Shown: in pieces, positions 1 to 11,529 of the stretch
Position numbering within the stretch: the stretch's first letter is position 1
Layout: each line of letters opens with the position of its first letter
Source of the DNA: Geosiphon pyriformis
Lineage: Eukaryota; Glomeromycota; Glomeromycetes; Archaeosporales; Geosiphonaceae
Direction: 5' to 3'
Assembly: GCA_016748015.1 (NCBI GenBank)
Contig: JAAOMT010000572.1
Span: 1 to 64,000, forward strand
Length of the DNA: 64,000 nt
Made by a program: the position numbers and the translations under genes
The notes under the pieces: generated by a model
What the model saw: the letters and a program-made list of their open reading frames with translations, nothing else
What the model was told of the DNA's origin: nothing
Database searches by the model: none

Positions 1-1991
1 ATATAGATAGCTAATAGTATCTTTTTTTGGTTCTTTTTATGGTTGCTTTTTTATGAAAATATTTTGCTATTGGATCTGAGTGCATGTTAAATAGTATTGT
101 TTCTTTTTCTGGTTTTGTGATTACTCTAAGTGGCTGATCTGTATCTTTTTTGTTCTTTTAATATAATATATTTTGATAAGTAATAAAATATTTTAATTGT
201 TGTTTTATGTTATTTTGTTTTTTTTAAAATAATTTCTTCTTAAACTGTTAAGTATTAATATAATAATAGAATTGTTAATATTTTAATATGTTTATTTTTT
301 GTTATATTTTTGGGTTAAAATGGTTTTAAATTTATTTTATTTATAACAAACTGTTGGTATTTCTATTTTTTTTCTTTTTTTATAATGTATAATATAATTA
401 AATAGTAATAGTTCTATTTTTCATCTTGTATGGTAATTATCTCTAAATTTTTGCTTCTGGATTAATATTAATCCTTTATGATTAGTATATACATTAAACT
501 TTTGGCTCAAATATTTTTTTTATTTAATAACAACTCAATAGATAATTAAGTGTTTTAATGCTAGTATTTTATAGTTTTTTTTGGCTGAACTTAAATTTCT
601 ACTAGTATATACCACTAAATGTTCTCATCTATCTGTTTTTTTTTGTGATAATATAGCTTCTAATACTTAACTGGATGCATTAGTAATAATAATAAATGAC
701 TTGCTGTAATCTAAATAGATCAATACTGATGCTTGAATAAGCTTTTTTCTTAAAATGTTAAAAGCTTCTTGTTGGGTTTTTATCTATTTATATTTGACAT
801 TTTTTGCTTGGAGTTAGTAAAGTGGTTAAGCTAGTTTGAAGAAGTTTTGAATAAAGTAGTGATAGTATTCAACAAATTCCAAGAATGTCTTTAATTCTGT
901 AAAATTTTTTGATACTAGAAAGTTCTTGACTATCTCAATCTTGTTTGGATTTGTTTTTATGCTATCTTTACTTACAACATGTCTCAAAAACTTGAGTTCA
1001 GTTTTTTCAAAGAAACACTTGGTTGCATTTAATTTTAATTCAGCTTTTTTTAGTCTTTTAAACACTTGCTGAAGATAGTAAAAATAATCATTAAATGTTT
1101 TGAAAAATACATTGGTGTTATCCAAATAGATTACTACTGATTTCTATAATAATCTAGTGTAAACAATTTTCATGAACTGTTAGAAGATAACTAAAGTATT
1201 GATTAAGCCAAATGGCATCACATTGAATTTGAAATTATCTTTTTTAATGGTAAATGTTTTTTTTTTGTTGGTTGAATTCATAACTACTTATTAGTAATTA
1301 CTATCTAAGTCCAATGTTAAAAACCATTTCTTTTTTTTGAAAACATCAAATAACTCTTGGATTTATGGAGTTGAATAGCTGTCTTTATGAATAATACTGT
1401 TGAGTTTTCTATAATTACACAAAAGCAGATTTTTCCATTTTTTTTTAAACAAGTACTACTAATAATGACTATAGATTTATTAATAGTTGAATTAATCTAT
1501 TGTCTAACATTTGGTTGATTTTTTGTCAAATAATTTTATAACTGGTGAATAGTACTCTGTATGCTTTTTGTTTAATTGGCATTACATTTTCAGTTTTGAT
1601 TTGGTGTTAGATAATATCAGTTCTGCCAAATTTATTTTTATTGGCAAAAATATTAATAAAGTTGTTGAATAGTATTTTGAGTTGTATTTGTTGAAATAAG
1701 TCTAAATTTTCTAAGTTTATTTGCTCTAATTGTTTTGGTTACAACAAATAACACTCTTTTTATTCATAGATTGTTTGTAATATGATGTCTACATATCTGT
1801 AAAGCTATAGAAAGTTTAGAATAGTGGTGGGTAATTGGTTCTCAATTTTAGTGCTTAAGTATCTAATAGTAGTTTCATTTGGTATTTCTATGAGGTTTTT
1901 AGTTGTGTTGTATATTAGAATCTTAATATGTTTGTAGTATTATGATTGAAATATATACTTTTTATTAATTATCACATGTATTAGCTACTAA
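1..1991 (-). pseudogene. Ty3/gypsy pol relic G0 (RT and RNase H, dUTPase-type family)
   Basis: Remnant of a Ty3/gypsy polymerase read right to left. Around 1980-1620 the translation matches the linker that lies between dUTPase and RT in element G2. RT runs from about 1550 to 830 with recognisable finger, palm and thumb blocks: YRKLNS near 1420, TLDLDSNY near 1310, the catalytic box as YLDN at about 1142-1131 (normally YLDD), then the primer-grip part HLQQVFKRL and KFLRHVVSKD. RNase H follows at about 760-420 (ITDASS, NLSSAKKNY, VYTNHKG). Many stops and Asp-to-Asn changes mean it is dead. The G1 LTR starts at 1992 and interrupts it, so gag, protease and dUTPase are missing. Integrase would lie to the left of the window. 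Confidence 0.85.
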
Positions 1992-2029
1992 TGTTATATA
2001 ATTAGCCACTCTATTTTTAGATAGTGATT

Positions 2030-2161
2030 ATTAACCTAATCAATGATCTAACCATTGATTTGATTATTGACTTGATTATTGACCTGATCATTAACCTAAT
2101 TATTAACCTGATCATTGATTTAATTATTGACCTAGTCATTGATCTGATTATTGACCACTTT
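2030..2161. repeat. 12-bp minisatellite in G1 U3
   Basis: Eleven adjacent 12-bp units, each a variant of ATTGACCTGATC (ATTGATTTGATT, ATTGACTTGATT, ATTAACCTAATT and so on). It lies directly upstream of the TATA box, the position of LTR enhancers. Confidence 0.9.
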
Positions 2162-2168
2162 TAATAGC

Positions 2169-2176
2169 TATATAAG
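2169..2176 (+). promoter_or_regulatory. TATA box of G1 LTR
   Basis: TATATAAG, placed a few bases after the end of the minisatellite, as expected for the U3 promoter of an LTR. Confidence 0.5.
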
Positions 2177-2690
2177 TGATAAATCTTTTAGCTGTAAAAA
2201 AGCATGTAAGAATCAAAGAAAAAAAAGAAATAAAAATAACAACTTTTATCTCAATTATTCTTTTATTGCTAATTTTTTTTTCCTACTTTCAAGTATTTAA
2301 ACATCTTGGGATAAAAGATTACTTGTTGGTTATTTTTTACCTTTTTCCTGAAATATGTAATTACAACATTTGAAGATTATTGAATAAAACATGACTGAAG
2401 AGCATATCTAATACCTAATATTAAATTTTAAGAGCACTAATGTGAGGCATAAAATTATACCAGGCATGATTATTTGTTGACAATACAGACTATCTCTCTA
2501 TCTTTAGATTCTTTGGTTATTCTTAAAAAGTATAGTAACTGAAATATTTTATGAAACTGATCTTGCACATTAAATTTATACTTATTCAATTCACTCTTTG
2601 AAGTTGAATTTTCTTTGATTCCTTTTATCACCCTATAATCCTGTTCTTCTTTGCTATCCATTAGCTTATTACTCCAACTCATAACATAAA

Positions 2691-2709
2691 AGTGGTGCTT
2701 CCTGTGAAG
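2691..2709 (+). other. putative primer-binding site of G1
   Basis: A GTGGTGCTTCC-type stretch starts a few bases after the LTR end. A similar TTTGGTGCTTT follows the G3 LTR at 22259. I cannot name the priming tRNA from sequence alone. Confidence 0.4.
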
Positions 2710-2738
2710 TTGTCAAAATCCACTTTGTTTCCTATTGT

Positions 2739-4289
2739 ATGAGTGATTATTTATATCTGCCACAACAATTAAAAGAACATTTTAAAGCACATAACAAAAA
2801 TGATCTAGACTTTATTGAACTTAATCTTTTGCCCTTCTGCTTGATTTGTTTCCCCATCAAAAAACAATCCAGTAGACAATTTCAAGACTTTTGGAACTGG
2901 TTCCTAAATAAGCATTTAGCTGAAACTTATACAGCCTAAATAACCTATTACTTTGACCAAACTTATTTTGAAGACAACTTTAAAGAAAAAAACAACAGTA
3001 TCAATCAGCTTTTATACTCCATAATGTTTAAACAACAGCCCCCTAATTTCGAATATCTGAATTATCAAATCCACATTTGGATTGCTGTTCATCAAGCAAT
3101 TGAAACTCCCTTTGAAACAGAAGAAGAAAGCTATTAAACTGCTCTTGTTTTTGATCTCTTCTCAAGTAAATCAGATCATTTTACTCAAATAGTAACTTCT
3201 GAACCAATGGCTAATAATTCTATGCAACCGAACATTCTGATTGTCTTCCAAAGCATACAAACTGCTTTGGAAAGAAGAAACAACACTCCATTACTCTTGT
3301 TTAGAAGTGATGTACAAGATCCAATTGAATGGTTGGATGACTTTACAAAAGCTGCTACAGCCAACCAATATGATAATAAATATAAGTTCCAAATTATTGG
3401 TGGCTATCTTCAAGGCTTTCCTGTTACTTGGTTCTCACAAGAAACCAATGCTAACACTTAACAAAGAATTATTAGATGGGCACCAGCAAATGCCAGAGAA
3501 AACAACACCTCTTTTATTATCCAGTTTGAAATAAAATTTAGAACTCCTATCTTAATATCTAAATGGCACATAAAACTAGAAAAAAAAACCCAAGGTCTTA
3601 ATGAAGTGGTAACTGAATATGCCAAAGCTATAAGAAAGTTAATTAAAAAAGTAGATTTTGGAAGAAACTGAAGAAAAAAACAAAAGATTCATTCTTTTAC
3701 AAAAGAATTGAAAACAAATCTGTTCTATGCTCTTTGGTCTCTTCTGGCCCTGAAAGACAATCCCACAATGGACATAACTATTGAATTTGCCCAATGAATT
3801 GAAAACAACTAAAGAATGCACTTGGAATCTACACTTCCAGTTTTTGCTTTTGCTCCTGTTATGGCTCTTGCTTCTCAAATGGCTGCTACTTCTTTTGCTG
3901 TTCAAACTCAAGACCCAAATGAACAGTTAATAGATAAACTCACAGCTAATCTTGCCTGATTACTAAAACTTTTAGTCCAAGCAGTCAGAAAAAATCAACA
4001 ATCCCAAAGACCCAGATTTGAACTCTGTTTTAATCAACTCCAGCAATCTCTTTATCAAAGACAACAAAATCATGGCCCACTTGTGTGTTATTACTGTGGA
4101 TTAACTAAACATTTCTCTAAAGATTGTAACAATTCTCCTCTGTTTTCTTCAGCTCCCAGAAACAATAATAATCAAAACAACAGAATCATCAACAACAATG
4201 TCCTCAACCAAAGACCCAATTATGCTAATATTAATTTCTTTGGAGAGGATCTCTTAGTTGAAGCTATTATTTATCAGTTTTTAAACTAA
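2739..4289 (+). pseudogene. G1 gag (capsid/nucleocapsid), broken
   Basis: Structural protein of the gypsy particle. One reading frame spans the whole interval (the segments starting at 2739, 3207 and 4083 are in phase) and is broken by several stops. The capsid-like part around 3270-3460 has the DPIEWLDDF and YLQGFPVTWF blocks of fungal gypsy gag. The nucleocapsid has a CX2CX4HX4C zinc knuckle at about 4086-4130 (Cys-Tyr-Tyr-Cys, His, Cys), followed by an Asn-rich tail. Stops near 3799 and 3811 (TGA, TAA) are consistent with former CGA and CAA codons. Known role of the family: packaging of the RNA genome. This copy is inactive. Confidence 0.8.
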
Positions 4290-4582
4290 TAGACACACCT
4301 CCAAAGAGTGAGAATGCAAGCCAACCAGAAAAAAACCTCTTTTATGCTTTTAACCTAACTGATAATAACTATAACATAGATAAACTAGCAATCAACACTT
4401 TTGAATTAACAAGAAAAAAGAAGAAAGCCAAGATTGATTTTGTTATAGATCCAAAAAAAGGCTTCACATCAACTACTAATAACAATGAACCACCAAAGGC
4501 TAAAGTTTTTAAAAATTTTCTAAAATTAGAACCTCCAGAAATTGTACAAAAATTTGGACCCTATTCTGTTGTTAAAGATCTT

Positions 4583-5130
4583 ATGAAAACACCTGTTTAT
4601 ATTATCTTTGGCAAGTTAATAATCCATCCCCAATTTAGAAAAAACCTTTGCAAATCTTTGATTCCTAAAAAAAAGACACCAAAAACCAACAAGCACTCAC
4701 ACCAAGCTGGACTTGTTAACAACAGCAATGTTACTCCTCTCATTTGTAAAGCCCAAGTGACTAGTTACTTCATTGATCTGATTCTGAACAGTGGATTATC
4801 TGTTAATGTTATTGTCAAACACTTTTTAAAAACAATTAACAGAAAGATTAATGAACTGTTCACAAGACTAATGACCAACATACATGATAACAAGAAGAAA
4901 GATCTAAGCATAGCCAAAGCTGTTTCTGTCTGAATTAATAGCATCAGCATTGAAACTGACATGGAAGTATCTGAAGCAAAAGAATACACTATAATAGTTG
5001 GCAATGAATGACTCAAAAAAGCAAAAGTGTTGCTTGATTATAAACTCTGTAAACTGATCATCAGATATGATGAAAAACCCATCATGGTTAAGTGCTGCCA
5101 TTGAACAACTTCTCCAGTACTTAAACAAAA
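4583..5130 (+). pseudogene. G1 aspartic protease, active site mutated
   Basis: Retropepsin-like region between gag and RT, in a different frame from gag. The active-site block reads LILNSG (about 4777-4794) where the family has Asp-Ser-Gly, so the catalytic Asp is Asn (a G-to-A change). The flap and C-terminal part continue after a stop at 4933 (SISIETDMEV, YTIIVGNE). The element would have used this enzyme to cut its Gag-Pol precursor; this copy cannot. Confidence 0.7.
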
Positions 5131-5418
5131 ACAAGAAAAAAAACAATCAGATGAATTAAATGATGATGAAAACAATGAAAAAAAAATCAAGAAAATCAAG
5201 AAAAAACTGCTGAACTTACTTATACTATTTTTACTAGTAACAGGAAGCCACTAGACAATATTAAAGCTAACAAAGAAAGAATCATGATAAATGACAAGCT
5301 AATTTACTGGTTCTACTATAATATCCTCAGAAGAACTTTTGATAGAAAACCTGGCAAAAAAGCAAAATACAGTTATTGGTGACATGATCCTTGTATCAGA
5401 CACTGGTGTAATAAATCT

Positions 5419-6780
5419 TTGTATTCTCTTAATGATGAATGCAAGTCCTGTCTAATCTATTACAAAGATTGGGAGCCAATTAGTTTAATACCCAGAGAAG
5501 AACTAAAAGAAGTACAAAAGTTCTTTGAAAATGAACTACCTAAAATCCAATTACTAGTTGTAGAACAAAAAGAATCTTCCTTTGAAAAAAAAAAAGTGGA
5601 CATTGAAAATCTGTTGGCTAGAAATAGCCCAGTTATCTCAAAAGAAGATAATATCTCTGAACAAATCCATGTGATACAACACACCATTATCATAAAAGAA
5701 ACTTACTCTATCTATTTAAAGCCTTATTAATTTAATTAACACAATGATGAGTTTATTAAGAAAGAGATAAACCAGATAAAAGATCTCAAATTCATACCAA
5801 AAACCAAGAATAAATGGGCTTTTCCAGTTGTAGTGATATTCAAGAAAGGTGGAATCTTATGTTTCTGTATTGACTACTGTCAATTAAATGCTATTACTAT
5901 AAGAAATATGTACTCACTTTCCAAAATTGATGCAATGCTAGATAAATTCAATGGTGCTGCTTTTTTCTTAATTATTAACTTAACTGCTGGATTCTGGCAA
6001 GTAAAGATGAATTCAAAAAGCAGAAAAAAAACTGCTTTCATTATCAAGCAATGCTAGATAAATTCAATGGTGCTGCTTTTTTCTTAATTATTAACTTAAC
6101 TGCTGGATTCTGGCAAGTAAAGATGAATTCAAAAAGCAGAAAAAAAACTGCTTTCATTATCAAGCAATGCTAGATAAATTCAATGGTGCTGCTTTTTTCT
6201 TAATTATTAACTTAACTGCTGGATTCTGGCAAGTAAAGATGAATTCAAAAAGCAGAAAAAAAACTGCTTTCATTATCAAGCAATGCTAGATAAATTCAAT
6301 GGTGCTGCTTTTTTCTTAATTATTAACTTAACTGCTGGATTCTGGCAAGTAAAGATGAATTCAAAAAGCAGAAAAAAAACTGCTTTCATTATCAAGTATA
6401 GCACCTATGAATTTACAGTCATGCTTTTTGGTCTTACCAATGCTCCTTCTATCTTTCAATGTCTAATAGACAAAGTATTTAAATCAGTAAAAGAAAACTT
6501 TGTTCTGGTCTACTTAGACAACATAATAGTCTACTCAAAAACCTGAAATAAACATTTTGAACATTTGCAAAAGGTTTTTGATCTGCTCAGAAATGCTAAT
6601 CTTAAGATTAACCCAATTAAATTTTTCTTTGAATGCCAATTCACCCAGTTTTTTGGTCATTTTATTACAAAAGATGGAATCTTCTCTGATCCAATTAAAG
6701 TTGAAAAAGTTTAAAACATTAGACAACCAATAAATGTTCCTGAACTATGCTTTTTCTTTGGTTTGACATCTTACTATTGC
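5419..6780 (+). pseudogene. G1 reverse transcriptase, truncated and tandemly expanded
   Basis: Linker and RT of G1. The stretch from 5419 (WEPISLIPREEL, IENLLARNSPVIS) leads into RT fingers at about 5815-5890 (WAFPVVV, FCIDYCQLNAIT), the palm (INLTAGFWQVKM), the fourth-copy continuation FGLTNAPSIFQ, and the catalytic box YLDN at about 6511-6522 instead of YLDD, then the thumb up to FFGLTSYY at 6780. The palm segment is present four times in tandem (5935-6396). The unit is not a multiple of three, so the frame is lost. RNase H and integrase are absent because an LTR begins at 6781. Confidence 0.85.
5935..6396 (+). repeat. four perfect 116-bp tandem copies inside RT
   Basis: Copies start at 5935, 6051, 6167 and 6283. 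The first three are identical 116-mers and the fourth matches for 114 bases before unique sequence resumes. The junction shares only about one base, so there is little microhomology. Perfect identity in an otherwise decayed element means a recent duplication or an assembly error. Confidence 0.95.
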
Positions 6781-7627
6781 TGTTATTCATAAAAAGAAGA
6801 CAGATATAGGGAAAATAGTAAACCAATAAGCGAATAGTATGTAGCACATGAGCATATTGCTCAACAATATAGAGCAATAATAAAAATCACAGCATATTGC
6901 TTAGCAATGTGAAGCAATGTCAGAAAACATGGCACATTGCTCAGCAATATGAAGCAATGTTAACACATCACTCAGCAATATGAACATTACTCAAAAAAAT
7001 TATAGCACATTGCTCAAGAATATGAGTGATCTTGTAGAACATCAATTATGTATATATAGTGGTAGTATTAGAAATAGAAAAAGCAGAATCCATGAGTTCA
7101 AAACCTTCCATATCACAAATATCAATAAATAATTATTCACTATCTCAACCCACTCTCTACTATTAACACTTCATGTTGATAGTAATTGATACTTAACCAT
7201 ACTGGAACAATAGCTCTTGATTACAGCTATTGATGGGATACTAACTTGCAATTGCTTCTGTTTATTTTTTTATCTTCTGTTGTTTGTTTTTATCTCTTTT
7301 TGTTATTCTTTGGTTTTACTAAATTGATTAAGGATTAAGTGCTAAGATACAGATGTCATAGGAACTGGTAAAAGACCCGTGAAACAAGGGTAGAACACTC
7401 ATAGATTTAAGAATAGCTTATCAGGAGGATTACTGGCCACCATGCTGAGAAAAAATTTCGATGGAATTGCGATTCCAAGAGGCTACTGAAAACAACTATT
7501 AAATCTCTGTCCATTATACAAAGAACTCCACAACCAAAACTTTCAGATATCAACACCCAAGTACCTACTAAGCACCAAGTTACGGATTTGTTATTTGACT
7601 TAAGACTCCAAATAATCATCTGTAACA
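6781..7627 (+). repeat. LTR of the dUTPase-type gypsy family
   Basis: Starts TGTTATTCAT and ends TGTAACA, 847 bp. It matches the LTRs at 11530, 21110, 9198 (-) and 48279 (-). It contains a U3 repeat array (about 6842-7035) and a TATA box TATATATA at 7051-7058. It cuts G1 exactly at the RT thumb. The flanks (TTGC before, ATGA after) do not match, so no target duplication is left on the right, where another LTR in reverse orientation begins. Confidence 0.8.
6842..7035 (+). repeat. U3 array of TTGCTCAGCAA-type palindromic units
   Basis: Repeated variants of CACATTGCTCAGCAATATGA with spacers of variable length. Each core (TTGCTnAGCAA) is an inverted repeat. The same array is found reverse-complemented at about 49825-49975 and in short form at 11600-11680 and 21185-21240. 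Confidence 0.75.
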
Positions 7628-8230
7628 ATGATAACCAGTTTAATCTGGCAGTCATGTTTTTCTGGTAAGCTATCTTTAAAATTCTATTCTTATTTCTGGG
7701 TTTTTTACCAGATTATTTTTGACATCAAATACTTAGCACTTAATTTTTTTAATCAATTTAGTAAATAACAAAAAAACAAAACAAAAAAAAATAAAAAAAA
7801 TAAAAAAAAATAAAAAAGTAAAATAAAAAATTAGTATCCCATCAATATTTATAATCAAGAGTTATTAGTCTAATATAATTAAGTGTTAAATTTTATTAAC
7901 ATAGAGTGTTGATAAAATAAAAGTGATTAATATTTTTTTAATCAAACAATAATAATATGAATTTAAGTAATAATTAATATTTTATTAATATGTAATTTGA
8001 TTCTGTTTTAAGTTGTAAAAAACTATCTTTTAAAGAAAGAGATATTGGATAATTAATAAATTTTAATTGATTGTTGGTATCAATTCTGTTTTTTTTGTTA
8101 CTAATATTTTTACTATATATACATAATTTTTGTTATACAAGATTTTATATTTTCTTAAACAATATGTCTTATTTTTTTATTGGTTTATTTTTTATCTGTT
8201 TTTTTTATTTTGTACTTTTTTATAAGTAAT
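7628..8230 (-). repeat. LTR fragment, reverse orientation
   Basis: The reverse complement runs from a degraded LTR start (TATTACTTATAAA at 8230) through a TATA region near 8117 to the CTTACCAGAAA block near 7650, where it stops. The terminal 3' part of this LTR is missing. It abuts the forward LTR on one side and a LINE fragment on the other, so the junction is rearranged. Confidence 0.65.
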
Positions 8231-9197
8231 ACTAAATAGACAATTGGCATCTGTTTTTTTTTATAAATATTTGTCAAATGAATCTGATTCTAAGAAGTTA
8301 TCAATTATTTACCATAATTACCAGAATTTTCACTCATTAAATACATATCAAAAACATGACTAAATTATTTATACTAAGTACAAGAAGTCAAAGAAAGACC
8401 AGCCCAATGCAAATTTACATTTTTGAAAACCAGAATAGAACTAATAACAGCATTTTTAGATGTTTTATTAACAAAACAAACCATTACACATCTGTTACAC
8501 ATATAAAAATTCAAATTATGACCAATAAAACAGGTTTTTCTATCATATAACTTTAACAAATTAGAAAAATTATGAGCAGTAGTACCCATAGGCAAAGTAT
8601 ACAACAAAATTCAGTAAAAATCTCTGAAAACTTATAACTGTTTACTATTAACTGTCAAAGTCATATGTACAGAATTTTTTCTTATAAAAACTAACTATTT
8701 AGAAGTAACTAAACTGGTAATATTTACTAATTTAAACTTAACTAAAGTCTTCTGCCAAAGACTAATTAACTGTATTTTGATTAAAATCATCTTATTAAAT
8801 TTGAAAAAACAGATTTTACAGCTGATTTGAAAAAATTAACTGGAATTTTCTTAATAATTACCTTCTAATTTGTATAGTTGTTTGGTTTTCTAATATTATT
8901 ATTAACCAGAATTTTTCTACTAATTGCCAATTCTTTTGCCTTTTTCAAATTCAACTTAAATATAAAAGAAGATTTGATTATCTTAAAAAGTTTTGAAGGA
9001 GTAAAGACTCCTTTAAAACTATTTTTATAATAGAAAATTTTTTTTACAGCAATTAACTTATTACTAATAGTTTTATTAAACACAATAAACAACTTAATAT
9101 TTAATGTAAACAATTTAATAGGCTCAAAGTTTTACTTTTTTAGAACATATAATTCGACTAATAACAACTGTTTAGAGCCAAAAAACTTAAGAGATGA
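8231..9197 (-). pseudogene. LINE ORF1 fragment (LINE F)
   Basis: Internal piece of a LINE ORF1 closely related to LINE A at about 29745-30728. The block LYTLPMGTTAHNFS (about 8607-8560) matches LINE A at 30137, and upstream parts match the RRM-like region (QKAL, FEGV, FTPSKLFKIIKSSF). It is broken by stops and heavily AT-shifted. It lies between two LTR sequences that share its orientation, with its own 5' and 3' parts missing. Confidence 0.8.
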
Positions 9198-10096
9198 TGT
9201 TACAGATAATTATTTGAGATGTTGATACAAATAATAAACCCATAATTTAGTGCTCAATAGCTGAATAATATTGGTAATATCTGAAAATTTTGGTAATTTG
9301 AAAGTTTTAATTGGAGTTTTTTGTATAATAAACAGAAATTTAATGATTGTTTTAATAGCTTTCTGAAATAGTTATTCTGTTAAATTTCTTTTTTCAGTGT
9401 AGTAGCTGGTTTATTCTAACAGTTATGTCCTTCTGGTAAGCTATTTTTATATTTTCTAAACTTTATACTCTTATTTCTGAGTTTTTTACCAGACTATTTT
9501 TAATATTAATTACTTAGTGTTTAATTTTTTTAATTCATTAATAAATCAACAAACAACAAAAGAAAATAAAAAAATAAAAAATTAGTATTCTTTTAATAGC
9601 CATGATCAAGAACTATTGTTCTAATGTAGTCAAGTATTAGATGTTATCAACATAAAATGTTGATAACAAAAAAGTGGTTACAATTTTTCAATCAAATAAT
9701 AATAACATAAATTAGATGATAATATGGATGTTTATTTCATATTGTAATGAATTCATTTTGTTTGATAGTAACTATTCATAAAGTAAAAGCTAATAAACAG
9801 ATAAAAAAGAGGATATTAAATTAAAACTGAACTGAATGCTTTTTTTACTTCTATTGCTATTGCTATATATATATAGTTGGTATTATATGAAATTTCTGGA
9901 ATTCTACAATTCTTTTAAAAGAATTCTAAAATTCTGGGATTCTGAAATTCTGTAATTCTTAGCAAAGAATTCTGGTATTCTAGAATTCTGGAATCCTGCA
10001 ATTTTTTTAAAAGAATCCTAAAATTTTTTGGTTACTATGCCTACTTTTGATTGGCTATTTCTCTAATTATTATGTTCTTAATTTTTATGAGTAATA
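9198..10096 (-). repeat. 3' LTR of gypsy relic G4
   Basis: Reverse-orientation LTR, 899 bp. The reverse complement starts TATTACTCAT (a degraded TGTTACTCAT) at 10096 and ends TCTGTAACA at 9198. It sits directly after the polypurine tract at 10097-10112, so it is the 3' LTR of the relic to its right. It carries a GAATTC-rich U3 array and a TATA run near 9866. Confidence 0.8.
9893..10025 (-). repeat. U3 array of GAATTCTG units
   Basis: Four to five imperfect tandem units built from GGAATTCTGCAATTCTTTTA variants, each with internal GAATTC palindromes. A homologous array lies at about 49145-49300 in the nested solo LTR of LINE D. Confidence 0.75.
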
Positions 10097-11529
10097 TTAT
10101 TCTTTCCTTTTTAATATTAAGCTCCATCAAAATTTTTTAAACTTTCTAGATTTCTTTCTTAAATTAGCTTTATAACATCTTTCTTCAAAATTGTTTTTGT
10201 AATTTTTATTTGCAATTTTTTAAATTAAGTGTTGGTTAATTTTCCCAATTGATTAATAGTTACTGTATCTATTGTTGAGTGTAGTAATATTTCTGGTTTG
10301 TCTCGAAATTTTATCCATAGTTAATAAATAACTCTTATATATGTAAATAAATTATTCTTTCCAATAAGTTGTTTAATTTGTTGTAATTAAATTGGGTCAA
10401 ATTTTTTTTTGTTTTGTTAGTATATAAGTTTTCAATACTTAACTGTTGTTCTAATTAATAATAACAAAAGTTCTTTGGATTTTGTTGTATCCATTGGTTC
10501 CAATTTTCTAAGATTAATTCTTTTTCTGGTATTAATATTCTTAAATTTTTCAATGTTTTTTCTATTTTTTCTATTATTTTATTTACAATATTCTTAAAAG
10601 TATAGTATCTGGAATATTGCTCTTTAGTTTGGTCTTTTTGTGTTATTTTTTTGTTTTTATATTGTATTATGTATTTATTAATAACAATTTCTAGACTTGA
10701 TTCCTATTGTTGAATTAGTTGTAATAGTTGTTGTGCAAGTGAATAAATATTGTCAATAATTTCTATCTTTTTTTGTAGTTTTGTTGTATGTGTTGGTTTT
10801 TTATATACTGTTTTAATAGATTATTTCAACATGTTTGTTTTAATGATGATAATTGGTTCTAGATTTTGTGGAATTTTATCTGATTTGACTAGTATTCTTT
10901 GTACTTTAGTTGTGAAATATTATTGGTAAATGATGATACTATATTGTAATATGGTTTTAATCAATCTTTATATACTGCTTTAGCTAAAATTTTGTTGTTT
11001 TATCTTAATTTATAAGCTCTATTTTCTAGAATTTTTTCAATGTAAAATGGTTTATCCCACTTGGGGTCAAATTTTCTACTCTATTGTTTTTCTGTTTTAG
11101 TACAATAGAAGAATACTTTGTCTCCAATCCTAAATTCAATTGGTTTATTCAATAATTGGTTATTATGTTATTTTTTTGTTTTTCTTATGATTTTTGAATG
11201 TTGTCAACTGCTTTTTACCTTTTGTTTTTCAAGATTTCTATTAACTTGTATGTTTTTCTTAGCAATATTCTTTGAAAGTTAGCTTTTGTTATTGATTTTG
11301 TTAAATATGTATTGATATTTATTTCCACTAGTAGTGTTGTTGTTCTACTATAAACAAATTTAAATAGTATTGCTTGTGTGATATCTTGGTTTATTGTCTG
11401 ATAAGCAAATAATACTAAGAGTATAAATAAATTTCATTTATTCTGGTTTTCTTGGTTAATCTTTGCTATTGTTTTACACAATGTTTTGTTAAATCTTTTA
11501 ACTAAGTTATTTGTTTATAAATAATATGG
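10097..11529 (-). pseudogene. G4 integrase C-terminus, ORF X and polypurine tract
   Basis: Read right to left, this starts inside integrase (LVERFNKTL-like sequence near 11515, then NKWNLFILLVLFAY-like and VYSRTTTLLVEI), continues through the C-terminal binding region (KVFFYCTK, NRAYKLR near 11010) and then ORF X with YIYSLAQQLLQLIQQ near 10750-10705. It ends in the polypurine tract AAAAAGGAAAGAATAA at 10112-10097, next to its 3' LTR. Element G2 interrupts it at 11530. Many stops: dead. Confidence 0.8.

Larger units (their letters stand above)
1992..2686 (+). repeat. 5' LTR of G1
   Basis: Begins TGTTATAT and ends TAACA, giving the TGTTA/TAACA inverted termini seen in every LTR of this window. 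It holds a 12-bp minisatellite in the U3 position, a TATA box just after it, and a primer-binding-like stretch just downstream. The boundaries come from these signals, since no second copy of this LTR is in the window. Confidence 0.65.
1992..6780 (+). mobile_element. Ty3/gypsy element G1 (no dUTPase), 3' half lost
   Basis: LTR retrotransposon with 5' LTR (1992-2686), gag with a zinc knuckle, protease and RT up to just beyond the thumb. Its proteins differ from those of G2 and G3, and there is no dUTPase between protease and RT, so it is a separate gypsy family. RNase H, integrase and the 3' LTR are missing because another LTR begins exactly at 6781. G1 itself sits inside G0. Stops and frameshifts make it non-functional. 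Confidence 0.8.

Noticed and set aside
2030..2161. Short regular repeats as a CRISPR array
   Set aside because: 12-bp units without spacers, inside an LTR of a fungal-type retrotransposon. The same reasoning excludes 19505-19596 and 58921-59158.
2176..2373. 65-residue hydrophobic ORF that looks like a small membrane protein
   Set aside because: It lies in the R/U5 part of the G1 LTR just after the TATA box. LTRs are non-coding and the ORF has no counterpart elsewhere.
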